From the NCBI RefSeq assembly GCF_020164785.1, contig NZ_JAIUGX010000004.1, positions 124,001-188,000 of the forward strand: a DNA stretch of 64,000 bases. Direction: 5' to 3'. Of the stretch, positions 44,501 to 51,899 are shown one piece after another. A program made the position numbers and the translations under genes. Under the pieces are notes generated by a model that was not told where the DNA came from, ran no database searches, and worked only from the letters and a program-made list of their open reading frames with translations. The DNA is from Mesorhizobium sp. ES1-1 (GTDB taxonomy: Bacteria; Pseudomonadota; Alphaproteobacteria; Rhizobiales; Rhizobiaceae). Numbering within the stretch: the first letter of the stretch is position 1; each line of letters opens with the position of its first letter.

Positions 44501-47500
44501 GACCCTTTCGGTAAAGGCGGCCGGGCAGGGCGCTCGGCCGCGCCTCGACATTTCGGCGACGCTGCCCTCCGTCGCCACCAAACCTGCCAAGGTTGAAGGC
44601 ATGACGCTTGCCCTGCATTCCGAAGCGTTCGATCTCAAGGCTCGGACCGGGCCGATCTCGGCAACGGTTTCGGCGGACAGGATCGGCCTTGACAATGCGA
44701 CGATCGCGCCGCTGATCGCCGGCAAGGTTAGAGCCAAGGTCGACGGGACCCTTGCCGCCGACGCGATCACCATCGACAGCGGCTCGGTGACGAGCGATGC
44801 GCTGAACAGCGTCTTCACCGGCCGGGTCTCCCTGGCGGACGGCGCGATCGACCTCAACCTGAAAGCCGACGCGGCATCGGCGGCGCTGCCGTCGGCCGCT
44901 CGTGGAGTGCTTGCCGAACGCACCCAACTCAGCGCGACACTCAAGCGCGATGACGCAGGCAATGTGAACGTCGACGGGTTGAAACTGTCGTCGGGTGCAT
45001 TGAGCGCGCAGGGGCAGGCGAGCCTCGCCGACAACAAGGTGGCAGCAGGCATCACGGGTTCGCTCACCGATATCTCCCTGTTGTCGAAAGACGCCAAGGG
45101 CGCCATCGCCTTCGACTTGAACGCTCAAGGCCCGGCGACCGCGCCGGACCTGTCTCTGACCGTGAGCAGCGACCGGCTCCTGGTCGCAGCGCGCGAGATC
45201 ACCGGGCTGAAGCTGACGGCCACCGGCAAGGCCGATGCCGCCAATCCGGCAGCAAATGTGCAGCTCACCGGCAATGTCGCCGGCCAGCCCTTGCAGGGCA
45301 GCGCGGTGCTGGCGACGGCAAACGGCAAGAGCGCCATCAACGGCCTGCTGCTGTCGCTCGGCAAGAACAGGATTTCAGGCGATCTGGCGCTGGATGAAAA
45401 GTTCGTTCCTGAGGGCACGGTCTCGCTCGACCTGCCGGATATCGGACCGCTCGCCGCGCTGGCTCTGGAAAAGGCGGAAGGCGATGTCCGCGGCACGATC
45501 GCATTCACGAAAAATGCCACGGGACCGCAGGTTGCGATCAAGGCCACCACGGCCTCGATCTCGCGCGGAGACCTGCAGGCAAAGGCTGTCTCCATCGATG
45601 CGCTGATCGCCAATTATCTGGCCGCGCCGGTGATCTCCGGGAAGATACGTGCCGACACCGTCACCTCGGGCGGCACGGTCATCAACGGCATCGATGTCGA
45701 CCTGAAACGCGACGGCGATTGGACCGGCTTTTCCGGCGGCGCGACGGTCAAGGGCATCCCCGCCAAGGCGGCCGGCCGCGTGAAAGTGGTGAACGGCACG
45801 ACGACCATCGAACTCGTTTCCGGCCAGGCGACGGTCCAGGGCATCAAGGCCGCCATCGCCCAGGCCTCGACCGTGACGATCGCCAATGGCTCGACGACGC
45901 TCGAGAGGCTGGTGCTCAACCTCGGCGGCGGCACGGCGACGGTGACCGGCAAGATCGGTACAACTCTCGACATCAATGCGACCCTGGCGCGGGTGCCGAT
46001 GTCGCTCGCCAACAGTTTCTCGCCCGGTCTCGACGCGGCCGGCTCGATCTCGGGCACGGCAAAGGTGACCGGCACGCCGGCCAGTCCATCCGTCGCTTTC
46101 AAACTCGACGCGTCAGGCGTGCAGACCTCGCAGACCAGGGGCGCCGGCATCAGCGCGGTAAGCGTCTCGTCCTCCGGATCGTTTGCCGGCAACAAGTTGA
46201 CATTCGACGCCACTGTCAGCGGCGGTGGTGGGCTGGGACTGAAGGGCGGAGGCACGGTGACAACTTCGGGCACACCGGCGCTCGCGCTCGACTTCAACGG
46301 CTCCGTGCCTTTCGGCATCCTTGCGCAGAAGCTCGCCGCACAAGGCCTGTCGCTGGCTGGAACGGCCAAGGTCAATGTTCAGGTGCGCGGCCCAGCGACA
46401 TCGCCGGTCATCGGCGGCAGCGTCAGCACCGCCGGGGCGCGTCTTGTCGACGCGCGTTCCGGCCTCGCGGTCAACGACCTCGCGGCCGACATATCGATTG
46501 GCGGCGGCGTCGCCAGGATCAACCGGCTCACCGGAACGCTGTCGACGCGCGGCAGCCTGTCGGCCAGCGGCACGGTGGGCATCGATCCGGCACAGGGGTT
46601 TCCGGCCAATCTGTCGATCAAGCTGGTTGACGGCCGCTACACGGACGGCAGGGTGGTTACCGCAAATCTCGGCGGCGACCTGACGATCAAGGGCCCGCTC
46701 GTCTCTGCGCCGGTCATCGCCGGAACCGTCAATCTCGCCAAGACCGTGATCACGGTTCCTGACAAATTGCCGGGCTCGCTGGCTGCGCTCGACGTCAAGC
46801 ACAAGAATGCGCCGAGCGCCGTCAGGGCCCAGGACAAGGCGCTCCGTCCGGCGACGAGCAGCGGGGGAAAGGGTGGCAGTGGCCTCGTCCTCGACGTCAC
46901 CGTCAATGCGCCGAACCAGATCTTCATCCAGGGCAGGGGCGTCGACGCTGAACTGGGCGGGTCGCTGCGGCTGACCGGTCCGGCCTCGTCGCCGCAGGCG
47001 GTCGGCACCTTTACGCTGCAGCGCGGGCGGCTGTCGATCCTGGGCAAGCGGTTGACCTTCTCCGAAGGAACGGTCGGCTTCTCCGGGTCGCTGGTGCCCT
47101 ACCTCAATTTGACGGCGACCACGACGACGGGCAGCACCACCGTCACCATCGTGGTGTCGGGCGAGGCCAACAACCCCAAATTCAACTTCTCCTCGGTGCC
47201 GGCGCTGCCCGAGGACGAGGTCCTGGCCCAGCTTATCTTCGGGCGCTCCATGTCGAACCTGTCGCCTCTGCAGATCGCCCAACTTGCCGAGGCGGCCGGC
47301 CAATTGGCCGGGGTGGGCGGCTCGACCTCGCTGTTGGAAAACCTGCGCAGCGCGATCGGCGTCGATGATCTCGACGTCACTACCGATGACCAGGGCGGTA
47401 CATCCGTCTCGGCCGGCAAGTATCTGAACGACCGCACCTATGTGACGATCCAGAAGGGCGACAAGCCGGGCTCCGGCAAGGCGACGATCGACCTGAATGT

Positions 47501-47582
47501 CGGGCGCGGCGTCAAATTGCGCGGCGAGGCCAATGATGGTGGCGAGGCCAAGGGCGGCATCTTCTACGAGAAGGAATATTGA
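41529..47582 (+). CDS. tamB: Translocation and assembly module protein TamB (DUF490), unusually long
   Basis: 2017 residues. A single N-terminal helix (RILRIVLYTLLIVVAGSIGALVVL) anchors it in the inner membrane; a long beta-rich AsmA-like body crosses the periplasm; the conserved DUF490 domain closes it (NLTATTTTGSTTVTIVVSG, LPEDEVLAQLIFGRSMSNLSP, ending in FYEKEY). It bridges to TamA. E. coli TamB has about 1260 residues; here residues about 290-910 are repeated at about 915-1535 (offset about 622-626). For example, VDLKRDGDWTNFTGGAT at 43830 matches VDLKRDGDWTGFSGGAT at 45696. The duplication should lengthen the periplasmic groove. Confidence 0.95.
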   Translation: MKTVWRILRIVLYTLLIVVAGSIGALVVLTKTERGRDNLAGIISRVASSDDSKITVSGIDGVWSGNLSVDHVVLEDREGAWLVARKVAIDWSPLALLSKRFSADRIAAERIELARLPVASTRQQAQGSTTTLPVSVDIKQFDLPEIALGQDLAGSGIAELAAKGMLKADAAPLAVETTLNVTRHDGKQGKVDAKIHFAPADNRLDLDLKASEPAGGIIANLLQLPDAPPVDITVSGTGSLANWNGIGTFSVDGKIVTQLTGRHQLTDKGNHVEAKGDGDFARFLPENLKPLFAGKTTFDVAGVATAAGGISVERANIDSDAVHGTAKGIVDPAGASDLSVELATKGPPVVISVGSKAQPITLAIKNATARAFGDGRAPAVDIGASFVSIVAGGTRLDDLVAQVHSDGFDIQNRAGPVTVKLEAGGLNTDVATLAPLVTGKVDVDLAGSISKDAIAIDQGTLRSDALNASLTATVALADLSMQLKMNADAVSTALPPQIASVLGARVKFSASATRDPQGSFAANEIEFTSGTLSASGTASAQGTDIQADIKGTLGDVSVLSPTVGVPVAGGVDFALSASGARSAPDFTVSADSDSLTASGRTVKSIKLNASGKADIANPAATIALTGLVDEQALDVKAELVTSEGKRSIKGFLVSLGDNKVSGDLALDDKFLPLGTLTLAAPAVDQLAALAGQAVTGDINGTINFGKEGDAPSVAIDAQSTAIARGDVTAKAITVNALISNYLKAPAFAGSIKADNVTSGSTQIGAIAVDLKRDGDWTNFTGGATIAGIPATAAGQLKIADGVTSVEVVSGEATIRGIKAAIAQPSTLSIANGTTSIEKLALDVGGGSVTVSGTAGETLDLAAEFSALPAALANDFSPGLNAVGTLSGTARVSGQAAAPDVRFNAQLGGVETSQTRQAALGPLAVDAAGSYTMAGGVALDHATLSGDKISGKAAGTINPNGSSDFTLDLASAGPSLPLTLGSAESPIKLELQTLSVKAAGQGARPRLDISATLPSVATKPAKVEGMTLALHSEAFDLKARTGPISATVSADRIGLDNATIAPLIAGKVRAKVDGTLAADAITIDSGSVTSDALNSVFTGRVSLADGAIDLNLKADAASAALPSAARGVLAERTQLSATLKRDDAGNVNVDGLKLSSGALSAQGQASLADNKVAAGITGSLTDISLLSKDAKGAIAFDLNAQGPATAPDLSLTVSSDRLLVAAREITGLKLTATGKADAANPAANVQLTGNVAGQPLQGSAVLATANGKSAINGLLLSLGKNRISGDLALDEKFVPEGTVSLDLPDIGPLAALALEKAEGDVRGTIAFTKNATGPQVAIKATTASISRGDLQAKAVSIDALIANYLAAPVISGKIRADTVTSGGTVINGIDVDLKRDGDWTGFSGGATVKGIPAKAAGRVKVVNGTTTIELVSGQATVQGIKAAIAQASTVTIANGSTTLERLVLNLGGGTATVTGKIGTTLDINATLARVPMSLANSFSPGLDAAGSISGTAKVTGTPASPSVAFKLDASGVQTSQTRGAGISAVSVSSSGSFAGNKLTFDATVSGGGGLGLKGGGTVTTSGTPALALDFNGSVPFGILAQKLAAQGLSLAGTAKVNVQVRGPATSPVIGGSVSTAGARLVDARSGLAVNDLAADISIGGGVARINRLTGTLSTRGSLSASGTVGIDPAQGFPANLSIKLVDGRYTDGRVVTANLGGDLTIKGPLVSAPVIAGTVNLAKTVITVPDKLPGSLAALDVKHKNAPSAVRAQDKALRPATSSGGKGGSGLVLDVTVNAPNQIFIQGRGVDAELGGSLRLTGPASSPQAVGTFTLQRGRLSILGKRLTFSEGTVGFSGSLVPYLNLTATTTTGSTTVTIVVSGEANNPKFNFSSVPALPEDEVLAQLIFGRSMSNLSPLQIAQLAEAAGQLAGVGGSTSLLENLRSAIGVDDLDVTTDDQGGTSVSAGKYLNDRTYVTIQKGDKPGSGKATIDLNVGRGVKLRGEANDGGEAKGGIFYEKEY

Positions 47583-47838
47583 CGGCCTGGCCCTCATCAT
47601 GGCCGGAACTGGGACTGTCGTTATCCCTGCCAATATTCCAGTTTGGACGCCCCGTGAGAATTTGGCGGAATCGGGGCGCGCTAGCACTTTTGCGCCAAGA
47701 CTGTCGTTATCGCGCGCACCGCTCCCTTTCCAAAGTTGCACATTCGCTGCATGTTCAGTTCCAGGTCCATGACGTCTTTGACATCGTGACCTGGATGCGG
47801 AATGTTAATCGGCGGAAAGCCAACAATGGGAGCTAGTT
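47583..47838 (+). promoter_or_regulatory. Intergenic region before the peptide ABC operon
   Basis: 256 bases. There is an inverted repeat TCCAGGTC (47760-47767) / GACCTGGA (47788-47795) 43 bases before the start, a possible operator or leader hairpin, and a direct repeat GACTGTCGTTATC at 47613 and 47699. GGGAG precedes the ATG at 47839. Confidence 0.45.
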
Positions 47839-49497
47839 ATGACAATCTATAAGAGCAACGGCGACAACGTTCCGGATCACATCCTGGCCATGGCCAAAGA
47901 AGCCAAGGCGGGAACGGTAGACCGTAGAGAATTCCTGGCGCTGGCCAGCATTTTCGGCGCCTCGACAGCCATGGCCTACGGCCTGCTCGGCCTCGCGGCC
48001 CCAACCCCGGCCAAGGCCGAGGATGTGCAGGGCAAGAAGGGCGGTGTTCTGAAAGTCGCCATGTCCGTGAAGGACCCCAAGGATCCGCGGACGGCCGACT
48101 GGTCGGAGATCTCGAACGCGGAGCGCCAGGCGCTGGAGCCCTTGGTCAAGTACACCAAGGAGTACACCTTCGCGCCCTACCTGCTGGCGAGCTGGGACAT
48201 CAACGACGACGCGACCGAGTATACTCTGCATGTGCGCCCGGGCGTCGAGTGGAACAATGGCGACAAGTTCACCGCTGACGACGTGATCTACAATTTCACG
48301 CGTTGGGCCGACAAGAACGCCGAGGGCAACTCCATGCCGGGCCGCCTCGGCAGCCTCGTCGACGAAAAGACCAAGAAGCTGAGCGAAGGGTCGATCACCA
48401 AGGTCGACGACATGACGGTCAAGCTGAAGCTGACCAAGCCCGACATCGCGCTCATTGCCAACCTGACGGACTATCCGGCGCTTATCGTGCACAAGACCTT
48501 CGACGAGAAGGGCGCGAACTTCAAGAACTGCCCGATCGGCACCGGTCCCTTCGAACTCGTGTCCTATGACGTTGGCCAGAAGGTCGTCTACAAGCGACGC
48601 ACCACCGGCAAGTGGTGGCAGGGCGAGGCGTTCCTCGACGGCGTCGAGTTCATCGACTACGGCACCGATCCGGCGGCGACCGTTTCGGCTTTCGAATCCG
48701 GCGAGGTGCAAACCAACCATGAGACGACGGCCGATTACGTCAAGATCATCGCGGACGTCGGCGCCCCCGCATCGGAAGTGGTGACCGCGGCCACCGTGGT
48801 CTCGCGCTTCAACATCAACGCCAAACCCTATGGTGACCAGAAGGTGCGCCAGGCGATGTGTCTGGCCGTCGACAATTCGGTGGTGCTGCAGCTCGGCTAC
48901 GGCAATGCCGGCACGCCGGCGGAAAACCACCATGTCGCGCCGATCCATCCGGAATATGTCGAACTGCCGAAAATCCCGCGCGACATCGCCAAGGCCAAGC
49001 AGATGCTGACGGAAGCCGGCGTGATCGATTTCGAACACGAGCTGATCAGCAACGACGAGGACTACCACAAGAACACCACGGACGCGATCGCGGCCCAGCT
49101 GCGCGAGGCCGGCATCAAGGTGAAGCGCACCGTGCTGCCGAGCTCGACCTTCTGGAATGACTGGACGAAATATCCGTTCTCGGAAACCAACTGGAACATG
49201 CGTCCGTTGGGCATCCAGGTCATCGCCATCGCCTACCGTTCAGGCGAAGCCTGGAACGAGACGGCCTATGCCAATCCGGACTTCGACAAGAAGGTCAACG
49301 AGGCCCTCGGGATCGCCGATGCGGAGAAGCGCAAGGTGGTGATGAAGGATATCGAGCAGATGCTGCAGGATTCCGGCATCATCATCCAGCCTTACTGGCG
49401 CAAGCTCTACATCAACATCAAGCCCGAGGTGAAGAACCACTCGATGCACCCCACCTACGAGCACGATTTCGGCAAGGTCTGGCTCGAACAGGCTTGA
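47839..49497 (+). CDS. Peptide-type ABC transporter substrate-binding protein, Tat-exported
   Basis: 552 residues of the SBP_bac_5 (DppA/OppA) family. The N-terminus [16 protein letters not shown] is a twin-arginine signal, followed by AAPTPAKA-E as the likely cut site, so it is folded before export. Family segments are [44 protein letters not shown] and [22 protein letters not shown]. It delivers peptides or another large solute to the permeases downstream. The natural ligand is not known. A strong hairpin follows its stop. Confidence 0.93.
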   Translation: MTIYKSNGDNVPDHILAMAKEAKAGTVDRREFLALASIFGASTAMAYGLLGLAAPTPAKAEDVQGKKGGVLKVAMSVKDPKDPRTADWSEISNAERQALEPLVKYTKEYTFAPYLLASWDINDDATEYTLHVRPGVEWNNGDKFTADDVIYNFTRWADKNAEGNSMPGRLGSLVDEKTKKLSEGSITKVDDMTVKLKLTKPDIALIANLTDYPALIVHKTFDEKGANFKNCPIGTGPFELVSYDVGQKVVYKRRTTGKWWQGEAFLDGVEFIDYGTDPAATVSAFESGEVQTNHETTADYVKIIADVGAPASEVVTAATVVSRFNINAKPYGDQKVRQAMCLAVDNSVVLQLGYGNAGTPAENHHVAPIHPEYVELPKIPRDIAKAKQMLTEAGVIDFEHELISNDEDYHKNTTDAIAAQLREAGIKVKRTVLPSSTFWNDWTKYPFSETNWNMRPLGIQVIAIAYRSGEAWNETAYANPDFDKKVNEALGIADAEKRKVVMKDIEQMLQDSGIIIQPYWRKLYINIKPEVKNHSMHPTYEHDFGKVWLEQA

Positions 49498-49546
49498 CCA
49501 TGGCTTGAGGGATATGGGGGGCGTCAGCGCCTCATATTTCCGGGAT

Positions 49547-49577
49547 CGCCGCCGTTGCACGAGATGCAGCGGCGGCG
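49547..49577 (+). repeat. Stable hairpin after the peptide-binding protein gene
   Basis: Arms CGCCGCCGTTGCA (49547-49559) and TGCAGCGGCGGCG (49565-49577) with one G-T wobble and a 5-base loop, 49 bases after the stop and before the permease gene. It lacks a T-run, so it probably stabilises the upstream message, as in the operon at 12.8 kb. Confidence 0.6.
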
Positions 49578-49647
49578 TGTCGTCGCAAGGTTTTCGAAAC
49601 AGGGTTGACCTTATCTGAGACCCCAACCCGGCCGGCAGGGGGGCGCA

Positions 49648-50682
49648 ATGTTCTCATTCATCATCAGACGCATCGGCACGATTCTGCTTACGATGCTTTG
49701 CCTGACGCTGGTCGTCTTCTTCCTCGTCAATCTCGAACCCAATTTGAAGAAACTGGCGATCAGCCAGACCGAAATGCACACATCGGCCGAGCAGCTGGAA
49801 AGCTGGCTGGCAAATCACGGCTATCGCCAGAACTTCTTCGTCCGCTACGGCCAGTGGCTCGGAGTCCTGCCGGAGCAGCCGATCACCGACCCGGCGACCG
49901 GCAAGGTGACGCAGCGGTTTTCCTTCTGCAACGACCCGACCGTGCCGACCTTCTCGGGCGTGCTCGAGGGTGATTTCGGCTGCTCGACCAAGTTCAAGAA
50001 CACCGTGGCTGCCAAGCTATTCCCGGCGCTGGGCGCCACCGGCATCCTGATGTTCTGGGTGCTGGCGGTGATGGTGCCAGTGTCGCTGTTGATCGGCATC
50101 CTGGCCGGCATGCGCGAAGGCTCCCGCACGGATCGCGTCCTGTCGATAGCTTCGATCGCCTCGACGGCAACGCCCGAATATGTGTCGGGGGTGATCTTCA
50201 CCGTCATCTTTGCCTCATGGCTGGGCTGGCTCAACGGGTCGGCCGCATCGGCGAGCCAAGGCATCACCTTCTACAATTTCACGCTGCCGGTGATCACGCT
50301 GGCCATATACGGGATCGGCTATATCGCGCGCATGACGCGCGCCTCGATGGTCGAGGTGATGACGCAACAATATATCCGCACCGCACGGCTGAAGGGCCTG
50401 TCCTTCAAGAGCGTGGTGGTCAAGCATGCGCTGCGCAACGCGCTCATCGCGCCGTTCACCGTCATCATGCTGCAATTTCCCTGGCTGCTGACCGGTGTCG
50501 TCATCGTCGAAGTCATGTTCCGCTATCAGGGCTTCGGCTACACGCTGGTCGAGGCCGCCGGCAACAACGACATCGATCTCTTGCTGGGCTGTTCGCTGGT
50601 GTCGGTATTCATCGTCCTGATCACGCAGCTCATTTCCGACGTCGGTTACGCGTTCCTCAATCCACGCATCCGGGTTCAGTAG
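49648..50682 (+). CDS. Peptide-type ABC transporter permease 1 (DppB-like)
   Basis: 344 residues. The N-terminal helix (MFSFIIRRIGTILLTMLCLTLVVFF) and a large periplasmic segment (about 32-125) are followed by a five-helix core with the EAA-type loop YIRTARLKGLSFKSVVVKHALRNAL, typical of the DppB/OppB class. A run of G's just before the ATG provides the ribosome-binding site. It pairs with the permease starting 12 bases downstream. Confidence 0.93.
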   Translation: MFSFIIRRIGTILLTMLCLTLVVFFLVNLEPNLKKLAISQTEMHTSAEQLESWLANHGYRQNFFVRYGQWLGVLPEQPITDPATGKVTQRFSFCNDPTVPTFSGVLEGDFGCSTKFKNTVAAKLFPALGATGILMFWVLAVMVPVSLLIGILAGMREGSRTDRVLSIASIASTATPEYVSGVIFTVIFASWLGWLNGSAASASQGITFYNFTLPVITLAIYGIGYIARMTRASMVEVMTQQYIRTARLKGLSFKSVVVKHALRNALIAPFTVIMLQFPWLLTGVVIVEVMFRYQGFGYTLVEAAGNNDIDLLLGCSLVSVFIVLITQLISDVGYAFLNPRIRVQ

Positions 50683-50694
50683 GAGAGACGGCGC

Positions 50695-51852
50695 ATGCAA
50701 GCTCAATATATCGGCGCCTCCTCCATTTTCCTCGAAGTGCTCTGGCGCTTCTGGCCGGTATGGGTCGCGCTCGCCATCGTCATGGGGGCGAGCTTTCTCT
50801 ACAAGAAGAAGCTCGCGCTCTATGGGCAGCTTTTCGATAGCGGCGTCGGCATAGCGGGTGTGTTCATCTGCCTGTTCTGGCTGTTTACTGCGATCTTCGC
50901 GGCGACCGTCGCGCCCTTCGATCCGCTCGGCCAGATCCCGATCATGAAGGACACGCTGCCGGGCGCCATCGAGCCGCAATCGGGACTGGTCTACCTGTTC
51001 GGTGGCGACAAGCTGGCGCGCGACGTGTTCTCACGCATGGTCTATGGCAGCCAGATCGTGCTGATCATCGCGCCTGCCGCGACCGGGTTCGCGCTGATGG
51101 TCGGCATCACGCTCGGCCTGCCTGCCGGCTACTATGGCGGCAAGATCGATTCCGTCCTGTCGTTCCTGGCCAATCTCGTGCTGGCCTTCCCCGTCATCCT
51201 GCTGTTCTACCTGCTGGTCACGCCGGGGATCATGGATACGCCGATCCCGTATGCGCTCGCCGGGGTGTTCTTCCTGTTTCCCATCGTCTTTTTCAGCGTG
51301 CTGGTCTGGACCCGCTACAAGAACCGGCCGGATCGGATCTACATCCTGCTTGGCCTGACGCTGATCGTCGGCGGCTGGATCTATGTCGGTCTTGTCTTCG
51401 ACGCCGACCCTTTGCACATCGTCCATATCGAACCCAACCAGCTCAACATCTTCGTGGCGGTGGTGTTCGCGTCCAGTCCCGGCGTCTTCCGCATCGTTCG
51501 CGGCCTGGTGATGGACATCAAGACGCGCGACTATGTGGCGGCGGCGCAGACGCGCGGCGAATCGCCCTGGTACATCATGCTGTGGGAGATCCTGCCCAAT
51601 GCGCGCGGGCCGCTGATCGTCGATGCCTGCCTGCGCATCGGCTACACGACCATCCTGCTTGGCACGCTGGGCTATTTCGGCCTAGGTCTGGCGCCGGAAA
51701 GCCCGGATTGGGGCACCGCGATCAAGGACGCCAGCCGCCTGCTGCGCTCCTTTATCCACCCGGCGCTGCCGCCGACGATCGCACTCATGTCGTTCGTGCT
51801 GGGTCTGAACCTGTTGGCCGACTCGCTGCGTGAGCAATCGATGAAGGACTGA
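50695..51852 (+). CDS. Peptide-type ABC transporter permease 2 (DppC-like, with insertion)
   Basis: 385 residues, longer than the usual 280-310 of DppC/OppC. The N-terminal domain (VAPFDPLGQIPIMKDTLPGAIEP), DKLARDVFSRMVYGSQIVL and the EAA loop TRDYVAAAQTRGESPWYIMLWEILPNA are canonical. An insertion of about 75 residues (roughly 180-250: IPYALAGVFFLFPIVFFSVLVW, then WTRYKNRPDRIYILLGLTLIVGGWIY) adds hydrophobic segments between core helices. GGAGAG precedes the start. It forms the channel with permease 1. Confidence 0.92.
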   Translation: MQAQYIGASSIFLEVLWRFWPVWVALAIVMGASFLYKKKLALYGQLFDSGVGIAGVFICLFWLFTAIFAATVAPFDPLGQIPIMKDTLPGAIEPQSGLVYLFGGDKLARDVFSRMVYGSQIVLIIAPAATGFALMVGITLGLPAGYYGGKIDSVLSFLANLVLAFPVILLFYLLVTPGIMDTPIPYALAGVFFLFPIVFFSVLVWTRYKNRPDRIYILLGLTLIVGGWIYVGLVFDADPLHIVHIEPNQLNIFVAVVFASSPGVFRIVRGLVMDIKTRDYVAAAQTRGESPWYIMLWEILPNARGPLIVDACLRIGYTTILLGTLGYFGLGLAPESPDWGTAIKDASRLLRSFIHPALPPTIALMSFVLGLNLLADSLREQSMKD

Positions 51853-51899
51853 TTGCGGACCTGTGGCCCGCACCTGGTAAATTTGGATTGGAGCGACCC

